From contig JAKGHH010000005.1 in the NCBI GenBank assembly GCA_022828595.1, positions 28,222,193 through 28,286,192 on the forward strand: a stretch of 64,000 bases of DNA, in the 5' to 3' direction. The notes below the pieces were generated by a model that made no database searches, was not told where the DNA came from, and saw only the letters and a list, made by a program, of their open reading frames with translations. Position numbers and translations under genes: made by a program. This document shows positions 1-10,083 of the stretch, one piece after another. The DNA comes from Nelumbo lutea. Lineage: Eukaryota > Streptophyta > Magnoliopsida > Proteales > Nelumbonaceae. Within the stretch, counting starts at the first letter, position 1, and every line of letters starts with the position of its first letter.

Positions 1-1258
1 CCGACCCACCCGCCTCCTTCAACTGCTCGGACCAAACCTTTCTGCTCCCCAACCCATCCTGCTTCTTTGCTACATCAGCATAAGAAGAAGAGCCCGCCAT
101 TAATTTGTTTAATTCAAACCCATTTGAATTAGTTTCCTTAATTAGGTTGCTTGTCGTTTGGTTTTCCCTAACCGGCTCAGTAACCCCAAAAATATCTTTC
201 ATCTGCTCCACCTTTTCATCTCCCAACCTCTGCCCTCCACGTGTCCACCACCCAGCCAGCTCATCATCTTCTACCTTAGGAGCACCTTCCCACCACGACC
301 GTTCAACTTCGGAAGCCACCCATACCTTGTACCAGGCTTTATCCGAGCAGATTTCAAAGAACCTCGGCAGGTTCTCATGCCTTACACCAGCTACCCGTAA
401 CTCCACGGCATCCAGATTTCGTTTATCAGCTTTCACCAAGATGCCTCCCAGACTTTGCACGATGTGCTCAAGAACAGAGCCTCGCCAGAGGTGAAATGGA
501 AGGTCTACAAGCTTCAGCCGGACACACCCATCTTGGACTTCAACTTCATTGCAAATTGGGCTCCAGTTCTGAACCTGTATCAGACCTCCATCCACCACAA
601 CTGCTTTAAAACTTAGATCCTGGTCGCCTACATCAAGCACGGCTTTCGTCTCTGCAAAAGGGAACAGCATAACTTCACTCCCAATACCTATCTCCCCTGC
701 AACTGTACTCAGAACCCTCCTCCAATCTGTCACTCCTTTATCAGCCACTAGCACCCTTCTTTTCTTCCACTCATCCTTCCCTGCTCCTACCAATAATCTA
801 TGATGAATAGAAGCGCAAGCAACCACCATTTCAGTCGGAAGGCCTTGCACTTTTACACTCCCAGAGGAACTAATCGAAACTGCCCCCTCCTGAACTTTTT
901 GACCCTGGTCTTTGGATTTTTTACCAGTTCTTTTCACCCCATCCACTCTCTTAACTTCCAAGGCTACAAGGAAAAACTGTAGCACCTTCACAAAATCCAT
1001 CCACCCTTTCCGTAATCCCCCTTCCGGCACACATAGCATTTGCTTTCCATTTGTTCCAAAAAACTCCACCACAGAGATAAACCATCCCTTTCTGTTTCTT
1101 TTTAATTCTGTTACATATTTCTTACCTAGAACTGACATTGAGTTTTTCCAGCCATTCACCTTACCAGAGTTGATAGCCCCATCTATGAAACCTTTCATCC
1201 AGACAATGACCTCCTTTGACACCAACACAGTCGCCCTGTTATTCTCTCTGATTTTCAT
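1..1258 (-). CDS. LINE ORF1 (DUF4283-like), open to the window edge
   Basis: Reading leftward from the ATG at 1258, this frame has no stop codon down to base 1, giving 419 codons that run off the window. I checked every TTA/CTA/TCA triplet in this phase. The protein has the layout of plant L1-type LINE ORF1: a basic N-terminal part, then a DUF4283-like nucleic-acid-binding region ending in the hallmark LPFHLW, then a stretch ending in a basic, Ser/Lys-rich segment. It resembles the ORF1 relics at 6541-9440 and 19682-22537. An ATG at 1358 (MADERRF...) looks like the original start but lies one base out of frame, so a single-nucleotide indel near 1310-1330 separates it from the body. ORF2 would lie left of the window. 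The family role is RNA binding for retrotransposition; activity cannot be judged from this part. Confidence 0.8.
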   Translation of the reverse strand, partial: MKIRENNRATVLVSKEVIVWMKGFIDGAINSGKVNGWKNSMSVLGKKYVTELKRNRKGWFISVVEFFGTNGKQMLCVPEGGLRKGWMDFVKVLQFFLVALEVKRVDGVKRTGKKSKDQGQKVQEGAVSISSSGSVKVQGLPTEMVVACASIHHRLLVGAGKDEWKKRRVLVADKGVTDWRRVLSTVAGEIGIGSEVMLFPFAETKAVLDVGDQDLSFKAVVVDGGLIQVQNWSPICNEVEVQDGCVRLKLVDLPFHLWRGSVLEHIVQSLGGILVKADKRNLDAVELRVAGVRHENLPRFFEICSDKAWYKVWVASEVERSWWEGAPKVEDDELAGWWTRGGQRLGDEKVEQMKDIFGVTEPVRENQTTSNLIKETNSNGFELNKLMAGSSSYADVAKKQDGLGSRKVWSEQLKEAGGS

Positions 1259-1400
1259 TGCATCCTCACCTTTGATCCTTTCCTCTTCGAACTTGAAAGT
1301 CTTGGCTTCGATCAACACCCCACCTTCCTACTACTCTGAACCTTCTCTCATCCGCCATTTTGCGTGTGTATATATTATCAGGTCAGGTTGGTGTTAAGTC

Positions 1401-2423
1401 AGGTCATGAAAACATAAACTGTAACCAAACCGAATGGTCGGTTTCTACTGTTATCAAAATGGAAACTGACTGAGCTTTTATAAAACCAGACATCTATGAT
1501 TGGATTGGTCTGGTTTGGTTGGTTTACTCGGTTTATAATATTTTGTGAACCTAGAAAGTAGATAGCTTTCTTTCTACCAAAGAATGATCAATAGATTAGA
1601 TAGAAAGAGGAGAACTCTTGCTGTTAAGGTAAATAGGAAAGAGACAGATCAATCATAAGTCATAAAAAGAAATAGGTGAGAGAGAGAGAGAGAGAGAGAG
1701 GTAAAAGAAAAAAAATTCCTGGCAACAACCAGAATTCAGTATACCAATGTTTATTCATCAAATTAACTCTTCTTAGATTGCAATACAATGATTATTTATA
1801 GACTCAAGTTAGTGGATCCGTGTCAAATTAGAGATTTGGTTTTTAATGTATAAGGTTCTAAAATAATAGAGCGTTATTCTTAATGCACCTTGAACTAGAA
1901 AATAATAACCGAAACAGTTAATATTCTAGGTAGGGGGTCAACATGTTAATAAGAGCTGCTTGGTAGGAATCAATATGCTAAGAATTCTATTTAGGGGGTC
2001 AGCATTGATTTGTTTACCCAAGAACTCTTTCCTTGCTTCCACGTTTACATCTAGATAGGGGGTCAACATGTTAAGAATTCGAGGTTAGTGATGAAATTGT
2101 TCAAGGTGATATGAAACCTAAAAAAGAATCTTGATAAGAGATGCTTGGTAGGAATCAATATGAGGACCGATGAATTTGCCTCTTCCTGCAATTCTAGGCT
2201 GCATTATTACCTCTTGGCCAATGAAATTCTTTGTCCTCCCTTTAGGTGCCAATCTTAAGGAAAGTAGGCTCTAGAACCCTGTTCTTAATAGATTCTTGAA
2301 GAAGCTAGCTTTGTAGAAAAGGAAATACTTCTTTTTTTGGGTGGTCAAATTACTCTCACAAATCCAAACATGGCTAATCTCTTTATATATACTTGCATTT
2401 TTTTTTTAAGATTCGATAATTAA
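1401..2423. other. Intronic/intergenic spacer, no gene seen
   Basis: AT-rich sequence with no supported coding region. It contains a short GA microsatellite (1678-1700) and imperfect direct repeats around 1929-2165. In these, a segment with TAGGGGGTCAACATGTTAA followed by TGCTTGGTAGGAATCAATATG occurs twice, with a third partial copy of the first motif. Confidence 0.6.
1678..1700. repeat. (GA)n microsatellite
   Basis: About eleven uninterrupted GA units. Confidence 0.9.
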
Positions 2424-2825
2424 TGGTCAAGAAAATGGAGAAAATAATGAGAGGTTTCTTATGGGAACTCTAAAGATGAAAACAGGATCATTTGGTGAAG
2501 TGGAAATTGTTAAGTGGGAGGAGAGAATAAGGAGGGTTAGGCTTAGGTAACTTGGGGAATAAGAGTATGGCTTTGCTGGGCATGTGGTTGTGGAGATTGC
2601 CTCTTGAGAGGGGCATTTTGTGGCATAAAATAGTGTTGAGCATTGATGGATGGATAATGGTTGGGATGCTAGCTTATCTTCAAGGGACACTTTGGCTTCT
2701 CCTTTGAAGGAAATCCATGACATTATTCCACTTTTCTTAAACTTTCTCTGATATGATGTTTGTTCACTTTACAAGGCCCTTTTTTGGGAAGACTCATGAG
2801 TGATTTCCATCTTTGTATTTTTTTT
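2424..2825 (+). mobile_element. LINE ORF2 relic (RT C-terminus to zf-RVT region)
   Basis: Translating + strand frames gives EKIMRGFLWE, then GGLGLGN, MALLGMWLWRLPLERG and LWHKIVLSIDG. This is the order found downstream of the reverse transcriptase core in plant LINE ORF2. It is interrupted by several stops and frameshifts, so it is a dead fragment. It abuts the oppositely oriented LINE that begins at about 2820. Confidence 0.75.
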
Positions 2826-4790
2826 GATAGATAACAGAAACTTTTATTAATAAAAAGATTAAAAAGGAGGATACAACGGGAGAGAGGGGTAAAATCTCTT
2901 AACCCTCCCTAAAAGTTTACTTCATATTACAGAACTCCCCAGAAATGAAAAGCTCTTCCCACCCATTGCTTAGCCAAAGAATCTTCCAGGGAATTGGCAC
3001 ACCTTTTAGTCCACTGAAACTGAACTTCCATATTTTGAGTCAAATGTTTAATTTTATTTTTCTCATTTAAGTATTTCCACAAACTGAAGTCTTCCTTATG
3101 CAGCCACCTAATAACCAGGCTCGAGTCACCTTCCGCCACCAGTTTTCTGATATTCAGCTGCCATGCTCTTTTAAGTTTTAATTCCTTCCAACACTGCCAG
3201 TATTTCAGCCCTCAGAGAATCCCCCCAACGAATAGGCCTCAAATACATTGCAATAATATGGCCTTTTTCATCCCTGAAAGCTCCACCTAAACCTGAAGGA
3301 CCTGGGTTTCCTTCGCTGTTTCCATCAAAGTTCAGCTTAGTGTAACCCAAAGGTGGAGGAACCCAAACTGGAGAAGGGGTAAATTTCAAAGGAGCTAACC
3401 AAGCCATTTCTTTCCAGTTCTTAATGATATCTCCTGCTGTGTAATCTTCAAAAAACTTCAAGGTCTTAACCCAATGAGCCACCCTAATGGAAATTACTTC
3501 AATGATAGCTTCCTTATTTCTTTCTTTTTCAAGGAATATTCTTCAATTTCTTTTCTCCCACACTGTCCAACATAATGCTGCTCTTACACATCTCCACAGA
3601 AATTTACCTCTTTTTTTTAACCCTCTCACTAGTGTAGTGTTAAATAAGCTCTGCACACTTGGAGGGTAGGACCACCTACAACCAAAGAGAGAACAAAACC
3701 AGCACCAGATTTCTGATACAAAGGGACAGGAAACCATTAAGAGATAGCAGCTCTCACCATTCTCCTTACATAGGATGCACCAGTGCGGGGTCAAACACCA
3801 ATTTGGCCTTTTCCTTTGAAGTAAGTCGCAAGTGTTACACTTTTCTAAGAAAGCTTCCCAGCAGAAGCACCCACTCTGGGAGGAATTGGTTTACCCCAAA
3901 TTTCCAAGACTGGGAAAGGGTGTCCTAAAGCCGATTGGGATTGGGTTAACTCTTTGAAAAAGGAAGAGCAAGTAAAGACACCAAGGGGGAAGGAACCCAA
4001 ATCCTATTATCCCTACTAGAGGGATCAATAACCACCTCATCTAGGATCTTAAGCAAATCTGAAATGGTGTTCAACTTGGAGTCTCTAAGAGCCCTTCTAA
4101 AGCCCAGGTTCCAGTAAGGAACAGACAAGGTAGGGGATATAAAGGTAGAGATAGGCTCATTTTTAAAACTCGAGAGAGAGAACAAAGCTGGAATTTGCTC
4201 TTTCAAAGGTGAGTTTTCTACCCACGTATGTTTCCAAAATTTCACAGAATTACCAGAACAAACGTGTTACCTGATGAGCGGAAGGAGTGAGGGTAAAATA
4301 GCATGGATGGATTTCCAAGGGGAAGCTCTTGTAGCCCTAGATGAGACTCCCGCGTCCCAACCGTCCGCTGCTTGTCCATGGATACTTAGAATTACTTGAG
4401 TCCACATATTATCCCTTTTCTTTGTCAATCTCCATAGCCATTTCCCCAATAGGGCTTCATTCTTTTTCTGTAAATTACCCAATCCGAGCCTTCTATCACT
4501 CTTGGCTTTGGTAACAATATCCCACCTAACTCTATGATCTCTTTTTTCCTCCCCTGGTTCCCATAGGAAGTCCCTCATTAATTTTTCCAAAACTTCGCAC
4601 ACTCCCATAGGAATTTTAAACACAGACAAGAAGTAAACAGGGAGATTAGCCAATGTGGACTTAATCAGAGCTATCCTACCCCCCAAAGATAGGTAGTTTT
4701 TCTTCCAAGACGCTAACTCCATCTTTGTATTCCTTATCCTGAAGGAGCCTGTGTCCAAACTCATTTACTTCTGTTCTCTTTTGGTTTTGA
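2820..4790 (-). mobile_element. 5'-truncated L1-type LINE, ORF2 C-terminal half
   Basis: The + strand starts with a T-run and a GATAGATAA... segment, the reverse complement of a LINE 3' end with its A-tail. Going right on the - strand come an RNase H domain (2927-3482; FDGNSEGNPGPSG, RAEIL, EGDSS, then an SLEDSLAKQ relic), a zinc-binding zf-RVT segment (3543-3794; CILC and a later C), a linker (3946-4245) and the RT C-terminus (4267-4764; LGGRIALIKSTLANLP, MRDFLWEPGEEK). Endonuclease and RT core are missing, as expected for 5' truncation during target-primed reverse transcription. Stops and frame changes separate the blocks, so it is inactive. Plant L1 LINEs are known to carry this archaeal-type RNase H. 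Confidence 0.85.
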
Positions 4791-5534
4791 TTAAGATTTG
4801 GGCTTTAAAAGAGGTCTTAGAAACTCAGAAGCCCTCAATGCCATTTTTTTGTGCAAGTCTTAGAAGGGATTTTTTTTTTTTACCAACATAAATTTGATGG
4901 TCACATTCCACCCCTTTGGTTCATTTTCTAGTGCTTCCTTCTTCTATATCCTTTTCTCTTCCTCCCCTTTTTGCAGCATTTTTTCTATAAAATAAATGTG
5001 GAGTAAACTTGTCCTAAAGTTGAGGCATTTTGCTAGTAGGTTTTCCATGAGATAATTAATACTTATGATTTTTCCAAAAGAGTAGGTCTAATTGGTATTT
5101 ATCCCCACATATTTGTCTTTACAAATCAAGTGGGGAGATTTCTTATCATTCACTAATCTTCTGTCCATTTGTTACCTCCATTTGGGCTTGGATTTTATCT
5201 TTTTTCTGGCTGCAGCATGAAGTATTCAATCAAATATTGGCTCAGCTCATTAACTTTTAAGTGACCAAGAAAGAGTGAGTAATTATGTGGAGGTACACTT
5301 GAGCATCAGTCATTTGAATAATATGGGAAGAAAGAAAAGCAAAGATTTTGAAGTAGCAGAATAAAACCAAGGCAGCCATAATTGAGTTTATTACAGTGAG
5401 TGGGGTGCATTGAATCAAATCCATGGAGCCATGGAGGTATATTTTTAGCCTTCTTGATGGATAACATTTATAGGCGATGGAGAGAAATGGAAAACACTTA
5501 TTCCAAAAGGGCTATGGCTCAATTGTACTAACAA
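4791..5534. other. Spacer, no gene seen
   Basis: AT-rich sequence without recognisable coding or repeat structure. It presumably belongs to the upstream intron of the RanBPM-type gene. Confidence 0.5.
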
Positions 5535-5625
5535 CTGCAGAGGTGTCTTAAAGTTCAACTTTGATGGGAGCAGTTTGGGTAATTTAGGTCCTTTTGGTGT
5601 GAGTGCTAGTGTTTTAAGTGCAAGA
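5535..5625 (+). mobile_element. Short LINE RNase H relic
   Basis: The + strand reads GVLKFNFDGSSLGNLGPFGV, matching the N-terminal catalytic block of the LINE RNase H seen elsewhere in this window (KLNFDGSSQGNPEPLG at about 16.4 kb). It ends abruptly, so it is a small remnant. Confidence 0.6.
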
Positions 5626-6540
5626 GGTGCACAAAAAGCACTAGGGTCCAAATGTGCCTAAGGTGTTTTGAAAATGGTGCACAAAACTTTTGAATAATTA
5701 AAAGATTAGAAAAATATAAAAATACGTATAAAAAATTAAAAAAAATCAGAAAAATTACAAGAAAATACATCTATGTTTATTAAAAAAGATGAACTTGAAA
5801 TTCAAAATTTCAAATGAAGTTAATTGATTTATTAGGCCCATTAGATAATTAAGATTGTTACTTCAATTGGTCAGAGGCTTAGTTCATGCATTTAAGATAT
5901 GACAATGCAATCTAAACAATTAAATAATTAAAAGGACATAATATCAATAATTCAAATTTATTCTATATGTTTTGCTAGGTGACAAGTAAAAGAGAGGTTC
6001 CCTGAGAGTTAAGTTGGTTAAATGAATGAAAGCTGTTTTCAACATTGGTGTGAATAGCATTGTTCAAGGCATCTAAAATGTTTTATCTAATAAAATATAT
6101 AAAATGATAAATTAAAACAATTCAGATAAAACTTGAAATGGTAAATTCTTGTTAGTGGATTTTTTTGTTCTGTAAGAATATGGAAAGCATTATTTCTTAC
6201 CAAGTACATTATGTAACAAAAATTATATAAAAATAAAATTTTGTCGTACCTGCAATTTGCACTGTTTACTATTCACACAAATTACAATTCATTATGAAAA
6301 AGAAAAGCATATACAACAAGACAGGAAATGGGACAAAGATACATGAGCTACCTACAAAGCTGAGGGAAAATTTTATGGGGTATAAGAACCTTGTGATGTA
6401 AGGGCATTTACATACAACCATCATTTGGGTAGTTACAGGCTTTTGCATTTTCATCATCATATTTGGGTAGCTAGATGTTTATCTTTTAGCCTGCATTCTT
6501 CCTTTAGGCTATCAGGTTAGCATATGTTCAGCTGATGCTC
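5626..6540. other. AT-rich spacer
   Basis: No gene is seen. The segment near 5606-5690 (GTTTTAAGTGCAAGAGGTGC) resembles the terminal sequence of the hAT-like element at 26947-27712, but no matching other end could be defined. Confidence 0.4.
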
Positions 6541-9440
6541 TTTTTTTTTTTTTTTTTGAAGATAAAAGAAAATTTTGTTGAAATAAAAAGGAAGATACAA
6601 GGAGGGTGATAAGCAATCAGCCGAGACAAAAGACTAAACCAAAAGGAGGCTGATAAAACCCAAACAAACAATTCCAAACTTGCTAAAGATAAACCCAACT
6701 AATGAAAACCCCTCATAAAAGCAACAAAACGGTACTCCAAAACCACCAAAACCACCCTGACATCTAGAAGATACCCAAGAAAAACACCCTGCCCCCATAA
6801 TGGTACTCCAACACATTTAACTTTTCTTCTCAGTTTTTTGAATGCAATCCTTTTGTTGTCTTCTGACTAATCGTTTGGGTTTTTTGACAAGCTTGTTAGG
6901 CCCAACACCAAACAGGCCTCCATTTATCCTCGCAAAAACCTTAGAAACTGGGATCTGCTGCTGATTTCTTTTATTCCTTTGAACTGTGAATCTTCTAACT
7001 GTATTCAGAGTTCCCACAGCTTCTTCCAAATTCCCTGCAGACTTCTGACCCCTATCTGAAACCACCACCCCCTCGAACTCTTCTTCTCTCTCCGTAGTGA
7101 TATCCCCGCAACCTCCAACACCTGCATCCAACTCTTCAATTATTGAGTTATCGTAATTGCAGTCAACCACTGGAGCTACTGTATTTTTATTCTCCTCTAT
7201 CCTTTCCTCTACAGATCTTAATGCTTCCTTTGCAAATTCCTCCCCTCCTAGGAAAAGCGGACCCAGAATTTTGCTGACTTCCACTCCCTTATTCACCACT
7301 TTCTCGATGTCACAAGTCTTCTCTACCTTACGAGTCTCATCAATCATCAGTTCAAACTCACTTACCTCCCCTGATTCTGCTTCCATTTCCCTCCTTTCTG
7401 TTCTTCTCTAAGGGAAATGTTTTTTTTTTCCTTTATATGGTTTAACCCCCCCCCCCCCCCATTTTAATCCTCCATCCCCTTCTCTGTTCCCCAACAACTC
7501 TTCCACATCTCTCGTTTTCTTTGCTCCTTCAATCCTATCCACCTCACCTCCCTGTCTGCTCTCCCCCTCTTCTGCGATTCTACTTTCATTACTTCCCGGA
7601 AAAGTCAGAATAGACTCTGCACCATTCTCTTCTTCCACCAATACTCTCTGCCCTCCCCAATCCTCTCCCTCAATCCTTTCCAAAACTTTTTCCTTATTAT
7701 CAGTGGCGTCCAAGATGTCTTCCCCATCCTCCCCTTTTTTTCTCTTGAAGAAAACTGACTTCAAAATCCAGCTTACCATCACCCTTCTCTTTTATACACC
7801 TCTTTTCACCCATATCAACCTTCTCTAAGGTCATTGAATTGTTGTTATTTTTAATGAAAAAATTTGCCATATTCCATACGAAACCTTTGGCATCACAAAT
7901 CGCTTCCTCTGTAACCTCTTCTATTGACACTTCTTTAGACATTGAACCATCTGATTGATCAACAGCGCACTCACCACCTTCCGTCGTCACTTGCCTCAAT
8001 GTTGAACTACTCAACTCAAAAATTTTGTATTCATCAACCAGCTCAACCCCAGAAAGCCTCTTAAAATCTTGGATTAATGTGCCTTTGTAAACAGGCCCAC
8101 CCTTCCGCCCAGAACTAAGTGACTTAATTTTGTTGGGTCCACCATTACAATCCTGCCCAAAGCCCATCTGTTTCCTGCCCAGCTTATCTCCCTCTTTTTC
8201 ACCCACGTGCTCCCCAAGAGAATCACATGTTAGGAAAATAATGACAGGCCCAACCAGTTGTAAGTTACCCTCTTTCTCCCTTTCCAATCTCCCCTTTCTC
8301 GAGATCAGCACCATCATCACCTTTTTTTTTTTGAAGATTGAACATGCAAATTATTCAGCATCGAACTTTTAACACCAATCCCTTCAACTTATTCCTTTTT
8401 CTCTGTTCCTTCCACTTTGTTTTTATCACGTGGGTTCCACAAAACCCAATCGGTATCATCTTCAACCTCTCTCCCCCTGGACCACAGAAGCACTTCATCT
8501 TCCGATGCCACCCAGAGCTTCCACCATCTTCCTTCAACAAAGAGATCAATCAAACGGGAGATCCTTTCCAGTTTAGCACCAGCAATTTTAATCTTTGCGT
8601 CATGAAGATCAGCAGTACAAACATCTTCCAGAACTCCTCCGCACACTGCTGCTATCTTATCAAAGGTGTGATCCATCCATTAGTTGAACAGAAGTCTAAA
8701 AACCTTCAATATCACACTTCCTTCAGGGATTGAAATTTCATTGCAGGAAGGTGTTCAGTTCACCATGGTAACCATGGCTTCCTATGCTTCAACATTCATA
8801 AATTCTGCCTGAACCTTCCATAAATCCAGCACAGCGTTACTGTCATCAAAAGGGATGAGCACAGCCGATTCCAAAGTTGGAATTCTGATCATAACGTGAT
8901 TAAGGATCATTGTCCAATCTACTACTTTCTTCTTGGCTATCACAACCGTCGTTTTACTCCAATCCTCCTTGCAACCTCCCAACATGAGCCTGGTAGTACA
9001 CTACTCCTTGGAACCTCCCTGAAACATCTTCTTAACCCCCCAAACTCTACAAATTTTCCTTTTTCAACCAACACTATTCTTCAAACTCGTGCAACACCTT
9101 AGCAACTATGGCCCAGCCCTGACCATTCCTCCCTTCTAGCAAACAAATATCCTGTCTCCTTCCATCTCCCAACACTTCATCCAGTCTCAAAAACATCCTT
9201 TACTATTAACTTTCTTCTCAATTGAAAAGAGAACCCCATCTTTTATCCAAACACTCTACTAGCCTGGTCTTGTCAACTGCATGGATTGCCCCATCAATAA
9301 AACCATTAATTCAACCCACCACAACTTGAGACAAGAAAAACGTGGATCTCCCTTTCTCTTCAAACTTCAGAACTTTTCCTCCTTGACACTCGAACAAAAA
9401 ACTCTCTCTCTACCGAAAGTATCTTCCTCCAAGCAGTCAT
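6541..9440 (-). mobile_element. ORF1-only LINE derivative (ORF2 absent)
   Basis: The + strand begins with a T-run (6541-6558), the complement of a LINE A-tail, preceded in element sense by a 3' UTR. On the - strand, ORF1-like segments follow in order toward 9440: an N-terminal block near 9400-9200 with VLKFEEKGRSTFFLSQVVVG and INGFIDGAIHA, close to the left-edge ORF1, then 8782-8985, 8389-8676, 7700-8320, 7408-7782 and 6817-7386. The last ends in a basic tail (KLVKKPKRLVRRQQKD). After a short extra frame (6634-6816) the sequence goes straight into the 3' tail, so endonuclease and RT are entirely missing. Frameshifts break ORF1, including one near a run of 15 C at 7446-7460. Internal deletion of a full LINE explains it best. 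Confidence 0.7.
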
Positions 9441-10014
9441 AATCTAAAATCATAACCACTGTAACTGAGGTTTCTTGTTCTGTGATGCAAAACTGCTTTG
9501 TCTCAGGGTTCTTTCGAGGGAGCCAACCTCCAGGACCAGGTAGGTAGGTAGGTAGAGAAAGAGGGAGGGAGGGATTTCCAACTGTTCATGTTATTCAGTA
9601 CTTATTAGCAGCTACTTGGAGATTGACAACACATGAGACATGAGATGGTGAGATCTTGGTTGTAAATTCTGGAGAGGCCGGGTGGTCTGTCAGTGGATGT
9701 GATTGCATTCTGGGAAGAGTACCAGCAGTTTCTTTGTAATTTACTTGCTTGTGAAAGAAAACTAGGAGTCCAGGACCACAAAACTTCAATGAAAGCACAG
9801 AAACACACTGACAATCTGATGGCAACTAAAAACTTTGATATGTTAATTGATCAGAAGAAAAAACTTTGATATGTTACCCTTTTCTCTTGGATTAATTGGA
9901 ATTTGTGCATCTTATGATAAACTGTATACTAGTGTTACCTTAGACTCATATTTTCAGGTTTTTTTTTTGTGTATGATGTTAATTTTCTCTAATCTATTTT
10001 CTCTATCAATAAAG

Positions 10015-10083
10015 CTTATCAGGAGTGGAGATGTTGATTCTGCATTTGGTAAACTTCGAGATTGGTACCCTCAGATTGTGCAG
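10015..10083 (+). CDS. RANBPM: RanBPM exon (CTLH start)
   Basis: Acceptor ...TCAATAAAG and donor CAG|GTAGAC. It encodes 23 codons ending in DWYPQIVQ, the first helix pair of CTLH. The start is set by the nearest AG in phase with the family alignment; the upstream exon is not visible. Confidence 0.8.

Noticed and set aside
105..494. + strand frame of 129 codons
   Set aside because: It is antisense to the open LINE ORF1, which has recognisable DUF4283-type sequence on the - strand.
2424..4790. Opposed LINE pieces as a twin-priming inversion
   Set aside because: In twin priming the inverted part lies on the 5' side of the element. Here the + strand piece lies beyond the 3' tail of the - strand LINE, so two separate insertions are more likely.
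1..10014. SPRY or LisH exons of RanBPM
   Set aside because: I looked for the conserved HYGY and LRQ-type segments on the + strand and found none; they are presumed to lie left of the window.
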